64,000 bases of DNA, taken from NCBI GenBank assembly GCA_949130495.1, contig OX422211.1:442130219-442194218 (forward strand), in the 5' to 3' direction. Below are positions 45,252 to 58,389 of the stretch, piece after piece (position 1 is the stretch's first letter; the number at the start of each line of letters is the position of its first letter). A model generated the notes under the pieces. The model was not told where the DNA came from, searched no databases, and saw only the letters and a list, made by a program, of their open reading frames with translations. Origin of the DNA: Sambucus nigra. Taxonomy: Eukaryota > Streptophyta > Magnoliopsida > Dipsacales > Adoxaceae. The position numbers were made by a program, and so were the translations under genes.

Positions 45252-47769
45252 TGACACCCCGCCTAATAAAATACCGGGTGAAAATTCCTATATAAAGTTA
45301 AACAGGAATTTCATCTGGTTCATTCTTAGCATCACTATCGCAAAAATTATTAATTACTAACCACCTAGTCTTTAATTAAGTTGATGCCAAATTTTATCTT
45401 ATGAATTAAATCGAACTCAACCAATATAATAGGAAACCAAAATAACAATCACAAGAGAAAATCTAATCATGCCACACAACTAATAAAAGTGTTAGTCGAA
45501 CGACATCGACTATACAAGCAATCCACAAAGTGTAAGTATAAAAGAGTACAGGTACATGCCAAAATTGAATATAAAAGTACAAGGCCAATAGTACAACTGA
45601 AATGTCCCTATCTATAGAGAGAATAAGACATGCGTCTAATCAAATATCCCACAGCATCCACATATACTGCAGTTACGCACGCTGTAGGAAGAATCAAGCC
45701 AAACGCTCTTGTGGTAGGACACCTAAAAGGTTTTGAAAAGGTTTTATAGCAAGGGTTAGAACCCAAAACCTTTGAAAATATTTAGCAAGTGAATTTAACT
45801 GCAGGAAATTAAAATGCAAGTATGCCCTTCATATTTAAGTTAGTTACGTACTCTCTTGATGACACCTCACCCCTCCACTAATGTGCACGCCTAACGTACT
45901 ATACCGGACCCATCTAGATAACCGCCCCGTAACTAGCCTTGTCACTTAAATTTCACTACTTCCCCCACTAATCTATCCCAAGTGAGTTTAGCATATACTA
46001 TATAAGTTATTAATCACACTAACTTATTTAAACAAATCCTCATTCAGTACTATATAATCGTTTCACAAGTTTTATTAATTATACATTTACACCATGCATA
46101 TATATCCGTATATAATTTTTCATTATATATACGTATCATATCTCAACATTCATACGCATGTTGGATATAAATGTTATAACCTAACGCATAGGATGCGGTC
46201 ATAGTTCCCCTCGAAAGTGTCCGTTCCATGCCATAACGACCCACCCCTAATAACAGACGCTATGACCCGGGGAATATAATCGCCCTGCATCCTAAGATAG
46301 CATTAATATTAGTATGCTTTACCCTAAATATTATTCACACAAATATTTATATATCATATATATCACCGTATATATATATATATATATATATAAATCTAGG
46401 CTACCGGTGTACTATGTCCATACACAAGCCTAAAACATGTAAATCTATGGTCCGACTCCATTTCAATTGATTATACACTAATTAATTTTCATTATTTTGA
46501 TGTCACCCTACAAATTATACCCGGACTCTCTCTCTCGGCCCAAAATTTAATAATTTCACCCCATCATTGAATTTCATTCAATTAAGCTTACCCACTTAAT
46601 TAACAAGGTTGCAATTCACTAAATCATGAACCTTAAATCTTAAAATTTATTAATCCTCCAATTAATTGAAGGGTAAACATTCACCAATTAAAACCCTAAA
46701 TCATAACCAAAGTTGCAGAATTAACTAAAGTAGAAACTATGTATCTCAAATACATAACAGGTCTAAATCGGGGGAAGCAAGAAATCTGATAGGCTTAACA
46801 GGTCATTCAAACGACAAGCCTCGTCCTTCGAAGGACAGTGACTCTCGTTTGAACGAGATACCAGGTCGTTCGAACGACCCTGGTATCATCTTCTTCTCTA
46901 ATCTGCACAGAAAAACCCAGTCCACCATTAAAACGTTTAAAACCTTCATTATGTATAGATTTCTTCATAAAAACTTCCCCAAATTCATCCTAAATCCATA
47001 CTTTTATCATATTCAATCTAACCCTGACAATTTCATCAATTTCGGCATCAAATTAATCAAATCTCAACACCTCTACGGATTTATAATACCCAATCGAAGA
47101 AATCCCCAATTTTTCATGAACACAAACCCTAACATATTAATTGATTCCCACCTTTTTTAATAAGAATAGGTAAATGCAAATTAACCATTGCAAATTAAAC
47201 CACTTGCCTTAATTTGTAGATTAAAGCCTTTGGATAAAGATGTTGGACTGAATTCAAGGATCGCCTCTTGTTGTTGAAGAAATATCCCAGAATCCCCAAA
47301 TTCTCTTCTAATGGTTCTCCTCTTAAGCTCTCCCCAATTTTAGTCTTCTAAAATGACTTTAAGTTGCCTTACCCTTTCACCATTAGGGTTAAAAACTCTA
47401 ATCCTGTTTTTGGGGCAATCGGCCTCCTAAAAAGGGCCCAAACTCTTTATTTGGAGCTCAGTTATGTCTAATTAAATCCCGAAATCCAATATATACATAT
47501 GGATACTCATTAACAACTATTTCGACCCATCCGGACTAAACCATGCACTTCGAATTGCCATCCGAATTAATTTATAACATTCTCCAAATTCTTGACCTCA
47601 AAATGCGACACAAAATAATCCAATATATTAAACCTCAATTCACCAAATTAATAAATTCCTCAAATTTAAAAATTCGCAAATCATGAATTTAATTCCTCCA
47701 AATAAAATAAATTCTTTTTCTCCAAATATTTTATTTAATTAAAGGTCCTTGAATTTACGGGGTGTTATA
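45252..47769 (-). repeat. 5' LTR of chromovirus E
   Basis: On the minus strand it begins TATAACACCCCG (canonical TGTAACACCCCG with one change) and ends GGCGGGGTGTCA. It matches the LTR at 55439-58344 in the last 200 bases (TGGTTCATTCTTAGCATCAC and others). It contains four palindromic words at 46802-46878 and a (TA)n run at 46376-46393. An open frame at 46849-47160 is AT-rich LTR sequence, not a gene. Confidence 0.85.
46802..46878. promoter_or_regulatory. Palindromic word cluster in the LTR of E
   Basis: GTCATTCAAACGAC (46802), GTCCTTCGAAGGAC (46823, perfect), CTCGTTTGAACGAG (46843) and GTCGTTCGAACGAC (46865, perfect), spaced 21, 20 and 22 bp. Surroundings are AT-rich. Confidence 0.6.
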
Positions 47770-48143
47770 TTAACTAAACCCCCGGGTAGACTTTTTTGAC
47801 CATCTCGACCCTTCCGGACACTTTGGCGCACTCGAAATGACCATATGGGTGACATATAAATAATTTATTTTTATTTCGTAAATTTTAGTCCCGACATGGC
47901 TAACATGCGCGTCCCGACTTAATTTTTCATAACTGTCATATTATTCACTTGACAATTTGAATAAATTCATAATTACATATTACTTTACCCCCAAAGTAAT
48001 ATTCAACATAATTCACACCTATAAATACTAACTCTCGTCACGCTAGTAATTATCTATTTAAATCCGAATTAATATAAATAAATTTCACATTTTTAAGTCA
48101 ATTATTCCCATAATTAAAATTATTAAAAATACGGGGTGTTAAG
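47770..48143 (-). repeat. 5'-most 370 bases of another LTR of the same family
   Basis: It repeats the start-of-LTR features seen at 57990-58344 (CCGGGTAGACTTTTTTGACC, then TCCGGACACT) and ends AAATACGGGGTGTTA. It abuts the complete LTR of E, so E probably inserted into an older LTR; the older LTR's other part is gone. Confidence 0.65.
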
Positions 48144-49435
48144 TAAAGCCTACTGAAATTTTGGCGTCAATAAATACCCCAAAAATTATGCAAGCAAGGT
48201 CGTAAATATGGAGCAGACGTGATATACCCTGTTAAATCTGCTAGGCGTAATAACTAGGACAACTCAATCGAAATAAATGAGCGAAAACCTATTACTAAAG
48301 CAACGCAACCAATCAACCCTAGGTGAGTTCAATCCAGTGCAACCTAATTTAAATTAGCCACTACACATAATAAAAGACATTAATTAAACTAACTAATTAA
48401 TTAGAGCCAACACTTAAATAAATTAACTAGGCTTAGAATAAATTAGAAAGCAATAAACAAAATGGACAAAGCATAAATAAGTTGAAAGAGATAATGAATA
48501 GTATCCACTTACATTAATGGGTGTCAAACCAACAAGAAAGTGGAGAAGAGGGGTGTTCTCCACAAAATCCCAAAAAATGGCACAAACCCTAGGTCTAAAC
48601 TAAAAGTGAAGAGAATTCAAAATAGATATAAAATAAGATGTCTTTACAAATAAACAAGGGCTCCTCTTATAGTAAGTGACAAAAAAAAGAATAAAAGAAA
48701 AAGGGAAAAGAAAAGGGAAAAGAAATGAGAAAAATAAAGAAAAAGGAAAAAGAAAAGAAGTAGCAGCGAAGTCGGCAAAAAACAGAGCCCCGATGGGCAT
48801 AGACCACCTGTAATCGCTGTAAATGCTGTGACCTGCCATGGCATCTTTTATCCAACAAAAAACCTAAGGTCCGAGACCTGCTCCAAATCGCAAGAATCAT
48901 CCAAGCCACCTCCATTATTATTAAGCCAAGACCTTGAACCACCAACAAAATCCAAGACCAGCGTTGCCATGCCATCTTTCATCCAACAAACTAAGGCTCT
49001 AATTGGTTCAATCCAAAAACTCGAGTACAAACTCGAGCATGGCCCAAATAACCATTTTTGTTTCTTTTGCTGCAATTCCAATTTTGAGGAGAAGGACATG
49101 GAGGTAATTAATTAAATTATTAGTTATAAATTAATTTCTTATATTTTTTCCCCGATAAAAAGGCCCGTGGATTCTTCATTCGAACCCGAATTCGTGCACT
49201 GTTCATGGCCACGCGAAGCATATTCTTAGAGTTTCTACTTCCATGAAGGCTTTGAGCCGATAATCATAAAGTGTGGAATTACTGAATTACCCCTGAACGT
49301 GCGGAGTTTGACGGGACGTTACCGAAACGTCATCAAACTTCTTACTAAGCACTTTAATACCTACAAACACTCAATAATATCTCAAATAACATGTTAGCAT
49401 ATAAAACGGAGGTTGTCTGGTTAATGAGCATAATT
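48144..49435. other. Unassigned AT-rich sequence, possibly part of a noncoding retroelement
   Basis: No gene. The minus strand has a purine-poor stretch at 48676-48770 (GAAAAGGGAAAAG on +) and a TATA-like CTATAAGAGGAGCC near 48663. Two related blocks (TGCCATGGCATCTTTTATCC at 48834, TTGCCATGCCATCTTTCATC at 48964) form a 130-bp imperfect repeat. Confidence 0.4.
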
Positions 49436-51454
49436 ATAGATATTAAAGTACCCGAGGGGGCTAAAGTGCACAAGTATCGAGGGTATATGTGTTCATGATT
49501 CGGGACGAATCAGATACTCATTTATCCTTTGCAATTAATGCACCGTTTAAACCGGAAGAAAATGCATGGCACAAAAACATAATTCAAGGTCCAATGAGGT
49601 TGAAAAGAGTCCGAAAAAATTTAAAGGCAATAATAAGAAAAATATGCCATAAAGTGGGCCAATAGGATTTAGATTCCTCACCTAAAAAAATAAAAATAAA
49701 AATCATTATTATTTATGAGGGAGTTTGGATGGAATTAAGCGGATTTGCACATCCTGACAAAGTTATGAAAAAGCGTTACATAGTTTTAGACGTTATTGGA
49801 GTGAAAATCATGTCTGACTTTGATTTGTCGATTTGATTTGGGCAATGTCATCTAAATTTACATTTTTGACGATTTTGAGATTCATTCATTAGAAGTGCAC
49901 ATATTCATCGTACAAATATATTTTTACATGATTGCATTGATTTGCCTAGCGAATTTTTCACACCTCATTCTGTTTCCATGATTTTGTTGTCTTAGTGTAA
50001 ATTTATGGTGTGTGATTTTTGTAAAATTATTTTTTTACATTTTTTGTATGAAAAAATAAAAAATAAAAAATAGTTTGTGGAAGCTTTTGGGTTACTCCTT
50101 TGCTTGAGCATAGTTTGGTTCATGTTTTCTATGCATATTTATCGTGACAACACCATGTTTGTTTTATTTATTCATTTCCTTGTCTATTTCGAACAAATAA
50201 AAGGGAGAGAGCAAATTATGGGGGAGATTTGAGAATCGATATTTATTTTAATTCAAACTTGATACATCACGAATGTATTTTCTTTGTCTCATGTGTCTAG
50301 GTACAAAGATTGATTGATCATATGTTACACACCCTGATGAGAAAAACTTAAAGAATTAAACTTGAAGATTTTGAAAAAAAGTTTTAGACTTACATTTTTA
50401 GTACCTTTTTAGTTTTGGTTTCATGGGTGGGTATTATATTTGTATAGGTTTTTTGATTTGACAATTCAGATGTTTTTATTTTATACCGTCATAGATATAA
50501 GGGAGATTTGTAAGGACATTATTTTATAGTCTGATTTACATTTGAGTATGTCCTATACCACTACAACCGTCGAAGACTTATTCAAGTTCAATCATGCGTC
50601 AAGAAAGATTCGAATATCAAAGTTTTTTAACATTTAAGCCTCCGCGAGATTAATTTTGGTAAGGTTGTATTTTTATACCTTTACGGTTCACTTAGAGTGT
50701 TGGGATAATTTTTCTAAAAAAAATTCTAAGTGTTGAGGCGGACTGGAATAAAAATTTAATTTTTTCTCTGGTCATTTGAGAGACTGTGACACGTCGTTCA
50801 AGCGACAATGGTTGTCGCGCGATGTCTCGTTCGAGCGACGATTGTTTTTTGTTTATTGCTTGAGAAAACCTGCGAATTTCAATCCTACGAAACTGCTTTG
50901 GCAGAAATATTTGTCTTCTCAATTTTAAGGGTTTTATCCTTTGTTTTCAATTCACAAATTATTCTAATCTTTATGTGAATTTTTTTGGAACCTAAGAACG
51001 TAATTTTATGAAATTTCTTTTGTAGAGAAGATCTCTACTGCTGATCTAGGTTCCACTTGAGGGAGGTGCGGGGCTGACGTGACTGCGTGTCAAAGAGAGT
51101 ACTCGTGGGTGTTCCTAGGCTGACTGAACTGCGGTTTGTGTTGAGTTGCTGCGGAATTCCATTGCTGATTTAGGTTGCGGCCCATGTTGGTTTACTGCAG
51201 TTAATCCATTGCAGATTTTACTTGTAATCATTGTGAGTATTATTTGTGGAATAAAAGGTTTTACCCGAAAGAAGTTTTTTCCTAAAATCTATGTGTCAGT
51301 AATTTATTTATGATTGCTTGATTTATCCACACATAGTTGCATGTTTTAGAGCTGAATTATTTTGGATTAAAAATTGACACCGATTAAATAAGGTTAACTT
51401 CAAAATTTATGAATTTGGTTTAATCAAGTATCACACATACTTTTTTCAATAAGC
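49436..51454. other. Unassigned AT-rich sequence, possible + strand LTR from about 50509
   Basis: AAGGGAGATT before TGTAAGG at 50509 looks like a polypurine tract and LTR start. A similar GGGGGAGATTTGAG stands at 50221. A palindromic word cluster lies at 50794-50840 and a CTGCGG-rich stretch at 51125-51215. No coding domain or second LTR copy was found. Confidence 0.35.
50794..50840. promoter_or_regulatory. Palindromic word cluster
   Basis: GTCGTTCAAGCGAC (50794), TGTCGCGCGATG (50814) and CTCGTTCGAGCGAC (50827). The word is almost the one in the LTR of E, although the surrounding sequence is different. Confidence 0.5.
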
Positions 51455-52030
51455 TTCTCAAACCAGAGTTGATTCAGGATACTTAGGCCAAGATTGAGCT
51501 GATTCGGAATACGGATAGCTCAGGATAGACAAAAGAGTTATGCCGATGATAAGAAGTTCTTCCTGGAATTTAATGTGGGGGACCGAGTGTTACTAAGTGT
51601 ATCTCCTATGAAGGGGACAATGAGGTTCGGGAAGAAATGGAAGTTGGCACCAAGGTATGTGGGGCCATTCCTTATCATCGAGCGTATCGTGCCAATTGCA
51701 TATAAACTCGGATTACCGGGGCATTTGCATCGAATGCATGATGTATTCTACGTTTCTTCACTAAGGCCATATCTCCGGGATGAGTTAGATCACACTCGCA
51801 TTGCGTTAGAGGAGATTAATTTACAGCTTAATATTTAATACTAGGAGAGACCAGTTGCTATCCTACACCATAGTGAGAGGAGGCTGAGGTTGAAGGTAGT
51901 TCCACTTGTACGTGTTAAGTGAGGGCATCATAATGCCGACGAGTCTACTTGGGAGCACGATGATGAGATGCGCGACAAATATCCATAGCTATTTGTACCG
52001 GGTATTTTTTGAATTTTGGGACAAAATTCC
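51455..52030 (+). pseudogene. Integrase C-terminus and chromodomain of chromovirus I
   Basis: It starts abruptly at PELIQDT and AKIELIRNT, matching the segment of F at 58930. GDRVLLSVSPMKGTMRFGKK, YVGPFLIIERI and HRMHDVFYVSSLR are the post-core integrase module. The chromodomain end is HHNADESTWEHDDEMRD near 51960. Stops lie near 51490, at 51836 and near 51920. Upstream parts are absent. Chromodomains in this group steer insertion to marked chromatin. Confidence 0.85.
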
Positions 52031-52032
52031 GT

Positions 52033-52046
52033 TATTAGGGGGAGTA
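52033..52046 (+). promoter_or_regulatory. Polypurine tract of chromovirus I
   Basis: TATTAGGGGGAGTA directly before the LTR start; F has the matching tract at 58345-58358. Confidence 0.8.
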
Positions 52047-53148
52047 TGTAACACCCCGTATTCTTAAGGATTTTTATATTAGGATTAATTAAATAAAAAT
52101 GGGAAATTAATTCTGTTTAAAATAAATATTAATTAGCGAGACAAGGGTTAATATTTATTTGGAAGAATTATATTAGGTATTATTTAATGAACGAGTAATA
52201 AATTAGTAATAATGTATTATGATTATTGTGAGTGAGAAATACGATAGTTGTAGTAATCAGTCGGAACGCGCGTGTGAGTCGTGTCGGGACTTAAATTTAT
52301 AAAATAAAATATAATTTATTTATGGGTGATCCAAATGATCATTTTGAATGCGCCAGTATATTCGAAAGGGTCAAAATAGTTAGAAAAGTGTACTCGGGGG
52401 TCTGGATTGGGTTCCAGGGCATTTTTAGGCTAAACCGGCACCCCAGAGGGGTATTTTGGTCTTTTGGATTTTTAGAGAAAAGGGACGTATGAGTTTTCTA
52501 GAGTTATATCATCAAGTAGGTTGAGGGTCCTAGGGTTAGAACTGACAAAATATAAGAGAGTCCATTAGAGGAGGAAGGAGAGGAGTTCCAAAGCTTCCCA
52601 CGGCATATTTGCACCACCACCACCACCGAAGTGTAGATCGAGAGGAGAGGAAGGCATCCCCACCATTATTCTGCAAAAAATCAAACCTACAATTCTAGAT
52701 AAGTGTTTATCTTGTTGAATTTGAGTGCGTATACTATCCATTTAGAGTAGGATTGAATAATACTAATTGATAAATGATTTTTGGCTTTAAATTAGAGATT
52801 TAAATGATGATCTTGGGTAGGAATTACATATAGATTGAATCCCTATGTGAATAGAAAATGAAATCAGAACATGTGAAATGATGATAATAGGATAAATATT
52901 GGTTTTATTGATGTTATTGAATAAAAAGAATAGCCTAGGATTTTGGAGTTAAAATAAAGGATGACTGCGATTTAAATTACCTTCCTTGATGATTTGATGT
53001 TTTGATTACGTCAAAAATCCTTTATACATGTTATTATAGGGATTAACATACTTGGTTGGGAGTTTGGGATTGAATTATGGAGGTTTGAAGGGTTGAAATT
53101 CGTGAAAACAATAACAGTTAAAGGGAAGGAGATGACCAGCACATTTTC

Positions 53149-53219
53149 GAATCGATTTAGCCCAAGGGCGAATCCATTCGGTCAGGCGAATCGATTCGTC
53201 CATTGGGTGAATCCATCCG
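53149..53219. promoter_or_regulatory. Palindromic word cluster in the LTR of I
   Basis: CGAATCGATTTA (53149), CGAATCCATTCG (53169), CGAATCGATTCG (53187, perfect) and TGAATCCATCCG (53208), spaced about 20 bp. Its distance from the LTR 3' end is nearly the same as for the cluster in F (about 1.8 kb). Confidence 0.6.
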
Positions 53220-53663
53220 GCTTCCCAGATATTGAATTGTTTTTTCTATTTAAGCCTTGAACTTGTAAACGATGATCTGGGGAACTTTTGGGATACCATT
53301 AAAATATTGTGAGAGATATTTTGATTACCAGTAGGCTAATTGTAGGATCGAGACTCAGTCATAAGTGAGAAAAAAATTAAGGCTAAAAGTAATTGGCATA
53401 AATGGTAATATAACGAATTCGGGATAATGAGAACGAGTTATGGTGACGGTGATCAAACCTATGACTTAGAACACTAGAGTATGAGTGAATTATCTACTGA
53501 AAAAATGTAAAGGATAATTGTCACACTTCGAGTAGTGGGGGATGCTCGAAGATATACGATGATTACTATAAAGGTAAATTAATAATACATAGGATATTCG
53601 AGAGTTATGTATACTATGTAGAAGACATATATTATTAGTTGCGCGTATACTTATACTGATGAA

Positions 53664-53696
<33 letters not shown>

Positions 53697-54104
53697 GGGG
53701 GGGGGGGGGTTGTGTGAATACCTATTATGTGAACTCTTATATGTGTTAACATACCTAAGCTACCTGCTATCACGGGAGGTTCCGCGTCGTGGACAGTTTT
53801 ATCCTGATGAGCCATTGGGGGGATTTTAGTCTTGTGCCTCGAAACATAGAACTTAGGTATTGAGCAATACTAGTGTGTATGATAGTGTGACCGATCATTT
53901 GGGTGCGTTAGGTGTATGCGTAGCCGAAAGGTTTAGAACTATGTTCACATCCAAATTGTGTGAATTTTGAATGTATGGTTCGAGAGTGATTCCGAACCAG
54001 ATGTCCTTTACTTAGTACGTGATGTACCATAACTCAATAGCAGAGTATGCACGCATCACAGGTCTCCACCTAAGGATGCCGTATTCGTATACATTACAAG
54101 AGTG

Positions 54105-54107
<3 letters not shown>

Positions 54108-54187
<80 letters not shown>
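54108..54187. repeat. (TA)n(TG)n compound microsatellite
   Basis: About 21 TA followed by about 18 GT units inside the LTR of I. Confidence 0.95.
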
Positions 54188-54190
<3 letters not shown>

Positions 54191-55013
54191 TTTATTCTAC
54201 TACGTGTATATTAGAAGATAAGATAGATAGTGATATCTAAAATAACCAAAGTACGTGGAAACTTAATACTTACTTGGTCAAATCAGTTTGGCGGGGTAAC
54301 GTAACTAGGTTGGTTTAGAAGAATACGTTAGGCATGCACGATAGGTGAGAGGTGAGGATCTCAAGCGAGGTCACGTGAAGTTAACATGTATATAATATCT
54401 TCTTTTAATGCATTTTAAATACTTGAAAAATATTTTCAAACTATTTTCTTGGAATCTCACCCATTGAAAATTTATTTTTGTAAAAAACTTTTAGGTGCCC
54501 ATCCACAGGGACGCCGAGCTTAGGAGTCCATTCATATTTGACTTGCTGCAGCTGTTGTGGATGTTACAAGACCTCAGCAGTAGACGCTTCCACCTTTATT
54601 CATTCCATTTCATCATTAAATTATATCAGTCGGGCATGCCGCCCATCTTTAGGTAGTAGTTATTTGAGAGATACTGTATTTCAATTTTATTTCCAGTGGT
54701 TGGATTTGGTTTTTATTTATGGACTATTGTACGTGGATTTCAGGTTGGAGTGTTAATTCCAGACAACTTTATTTTTCTCATTACTTTATTATATATTACG
54801 TTGTTTACTGGAATTGTGAATGTGGTTTAATAGTTTAAATTATTTCTTGTTAATGAAAAGATTAAAATTTTGACACGAGCAATTATGGTATTAGTAAAAT
54901 AATTGGTTTTCGACACTGGTGCTAAGAATGAAACCATTAACGATGCATGTTTAATTTAGTAATGGACTGATCACCCAGGATTAGAATAGGCGGGGTGTCA
55001 CGGTCATGTATTT

Positions 55014-55438
55014 ATATCTTTTTCACAAGTTCAAACTAAAGTTGGAGGACTTGAAGGAAGCGATCATTCCTCTGATCGGCTTTGCTGGATGAACAACTAT
55101 GCCATTATTCAAAAGTATTTTATCAGTACCATCCGTCCTATATAAGAAAAGAAAAAATATCCCTCTATTCAGTCCTGACCAAGACAAAAATTCATTTATA
55201 ACCCCTACGGGCTTATAATGTTACAAAGTCGTGCCTTTTGTCCTAAAAAATGCAGAAGCCACATACCAAAGAGTGGTTACAAGGATGTTCAAGAAATAAT
55301 TAAAAGGGAAGATACAAGTTTATATTGATGACATTCTCGTTAAGAGCAATCTTAAAATTGATCATTTGAAGGATTTGGCAAAAACTTTTGAGATCCTCAG
55401 GAGTTACATAATGGGGCTCAACATGGCCAAGTGCTCTG
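55014..55438 (+). pseudogene. Reverse transcriptase fragment of a Tat-type element
   Basis: The plus strand reads DQDKNSFITPTGL, VVPFVLKNAEATYQRVVTRM, then VYIDDILVKS (YIDD) and LRSYIMGLNMAKCS, i.e. the palm part of reverse transcriptase ending in the NxxKC block. It has a few stops. It is flanked on the left by the LTR of I and cut on the right by the LTR of F within the same motif. Owner element not identified; the orientation would fit a + strand Tat element. Confidence 0.85.
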
Positions 55439-58344
55439 TGACACCCCGCCTAATTAACCCCGGGTGATCAGTCATAAATTAAGTTAGAACAGGTTTCTCA
55501 GTTGGTTCATTCTTAGCATCACTGTCCCCTTTTTAATTACTAACCACCTAAGTGAGAAAATTAGACTGGTGCCAAGTTTTATCTTTCATTAACTTAAATG
55601 AAACTCATGCGGAAATAAAACAACATAATAATCTCAATTAACTGAAACAACCATTCACAATTAAATAGCTGACCGAATAAACCATCGGACCCAAACTCCA
55701 ATAAATATAAAATAAAGACAAATAATCAATCCCAAAAAGTATGAAAAAAACTACAAGAACTGTGAGCGACATGCTCGAAATAACTGATAGAAGTCTCTAT
55801 ACTAGAATGAAAGAGTGAGGTGTCTATCAAACTCCCGCAACATCCACATATGATGCAGCAACGGATCGCTGAAAATGAGTCAAGCCTGGGGTCCCTGTGC
55901 TTGGACACCTAAAAGGTTTTTAAATTTTTTTATAGCAAGGGTTAGTACCCAAAAATATTTGAAAAACATTTAGCAAATGATTAACTTGCAGTAATAAGTA
56001 AATATGCATGCTCTCCATATTTTAGTTAGTGTTGCACTCCCTTGAGGACATCCTCACCCCTCCTCTAATGTGCACTACTAACGCCTTAAATAAATTCACC
56101 TAGTTCTTCATCTTATGACTAGATAAATTATTGCAAACACCCTACTCTAACCGAGTATGCCTTATTTCTGATTTTTAAGTTATTATCAACATCAACTTAA
56201 TTAAATCATTTCCCTTTTTAATTTTATATAACTTCCACATCTGTTATACACATAATACAACTCATGCTTTGTATTAATTAGCCCGTATATAATTATTTAT
56301 CTAATTATATACTTAATCATATTACAATATTCACAAACATACTGAAATAACATTAACAATAGTATTCCCCCGAGTAAAGTTTCACCGGGTATAAATCCTC
56401 TAAAGTGCTATCCCACTAGGTATATTCACATAACCTAGTTACCCAAGTCAGAATCGCTTACTAACTTGGTAAATATATACATGTTTGAGGCGGTCATATT
56501 CCTTTCCTGAAAGTGAGATGACCCTCACCCATATAACGGACGCTATGACCTGGGATTATACTTGTCCTACTCCTCAAGCTAGGGGATTCATCCACTACGC
56601 GCAACCTCCCCCTATAGCACTAGAGTATATAATAATAATATCTATCCACTGATATTAATGCACACACCATATATATACTATCACACACCGTATATATATA
56701 AATATACAACATCCCGGCTACACCGTGTACTAAGTCCGTGACACAAGCCTATTCCATTTTATTATGAGTTTATGGCCCAACTCTAATGATTAATTAATTT
56801 GCACATTAATTTCTTTTGGTATCGCCCCAACCAATATATTCGGACTTACTCTTGTGCCTGAAATAAAAACATCACCCGAGTCTAAATCCCCGACTCTAAA
56901 TTATTTAGCCTTCACCTAAATAAAATTTACACCTCGGTATATCTCAACCATTATTCCCGAACTTGTCCACTAAATCCGTATTTAATCATTTTGAAACATA
57001 CTTTCCAAAATTTAACCTTAGTGTGTCACACCTAATTTCCTCCAAATCCCAATTAATTTTAATCACGATGTCACACCAAGTTGCCCTTAAATCCAAATTA
57101 ATTTTTATTCACAATTACTTAGATTTGAAACCATGTATTAATTACTCAGAAATTAAGGCATGGAAGAATTTTTATTTAATTTCCCTATATATTAAAAGCT
57201 GGGGGAACTGTCAAAGTTTCCGGACCATCGATCGATCGATGGTCCACCTTCGATCGATCGATCGATCAGGTCCTCGTCTTCCCCGAGTTGGTTGTTTCAG
57301 CCATGGACGCACACCTCCAAACCCTAGCTTCTTCTATACTGAAAACTAAGCTTTCCCATCGTTAAGAAACATCAAACACCTTATATGGAACCTCCCTAAA
57401 GTCCAAAAACATCATTTAATTTAGTTTCTCTACTGTTTCCACGAGTTTGGGGTAAAATCCAATATAATCTTTAACCCAATTGAACATTAATTTCATAACA
57501 CAAATTCATTTCTAATTCATCTGGGTTTACACATCTTACCAGATACAAATACAAAACTCAGATTGTATACGAATTTCTACTCAATTTAGAAATCAGATTC
57601 ATGGTTTATAAAACCCCATGTTTATCCCCTTTAAATCCCAAAACGAATTTCTTTGGTCATCCACATCACATGAATATGAATTAAAATACACTTTAAATGC
57701 TACAGTAAGTTAACCACTTGCCTTAGGGTTCGTAGAGTCTGATTTTGGAATTGTGAATACCCAAGGTTGAAGATGACTCTTTTGGCTCTCCTGTGATTCC
57801 CAACTTTGTCTTTGACTGCTATTAGGATTTCCTAAACCACTAAGTCTTTTCTAAACTCAATTCAGCCATTCCCTTATCTCTTATAATTGTATAATTTGGC
57901 TTAATCCCATTTTTTGCCTAATGGGCCAAGCCCAAATGATCCAAATGCCCCCGCGTGGGCTCGGCTATGCCTAAAAGCATCTCGTGACCCGTTTACTACC
58001 TCCGGGTACACTTCTTTGACTATCTCATCCCGTCCGGACTCAACCGTACACTCAAAATTGGTATCCGAATTAATTTATAAAAATACTTATTTCACACCCA
58101 AATTAGTCTATACCGACTCCCGACTGAAATAAGTACATATCCCATCATTAATATCCAAAATGACGTAAATACATTATTACTATTCACTTAGTAAATAAAT
58201 TTCCCTAAATATTAACCATTCATTCCCCGATTAATATTTAAATATAAATTGCCATAATTAATTCAATTAAAATTACGACACACAAGTAATTTTGAATTCC
58301 CGAATTAATTAAATATTAAATGCATGAAAATACGGGGTGTTACA
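55439..58344 (-). repeat. 3' LTR of chromovirus F
   Basis: Complete: minus strand TGTAACACCCCG to GGCGGGGTGTCA, 2906 bp. It carries two palindromes at 57222-57265. Same family as the LTRs of E and I but a distinct subtype. Confidence 0.9.
57222..57265. promoter_or_regulatory. Palindromic word cluster in the LTR of F
   Basis: A perfect 24-bp palindrome at 57222-57245 (GGACCATCGATC and its mirror) and a 16-bp one, TCGATCGATCGATCGA, at 57250-57265. Confidence 0.65.
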
Positions 58345-58358
58345 TACTCCCCCCCTTA
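58345..58358 (-). promoter_or_regulatory. Polypurine tract of chromovirus F
   Basis: The minus strand reads TAAGGGGGGGAGTA directly before the LTR start. Confidence 0.85.
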
Positions 58359-58389
58359 CAATGGAATTTCGTCCCCGAAATTAGGTCGT

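Larger units (their letters stand above)
52047..55000 (+). repeat. 3' LTR of chromovirus I
   Basis: Complete: TGTAACACCCCG to CGGGGTGTCA, 2954 bp. TATA-like AAATATAAGAGAG at about 52545. Palindromic word cluster at 53149-53219. Simple repeats at 53662-53711 (TA, TG, then G) and 54108-54187. The right flank is a Tat reverse transcriptase scrap, in which it probably landed. Confidence 0.88.

Noticed and set aside
46849..47160. 103-codon frame in the LTR of E
   Set aside because: AT-rich low-complexity sequence with no counterpart in the homologous LTRs of F and I.
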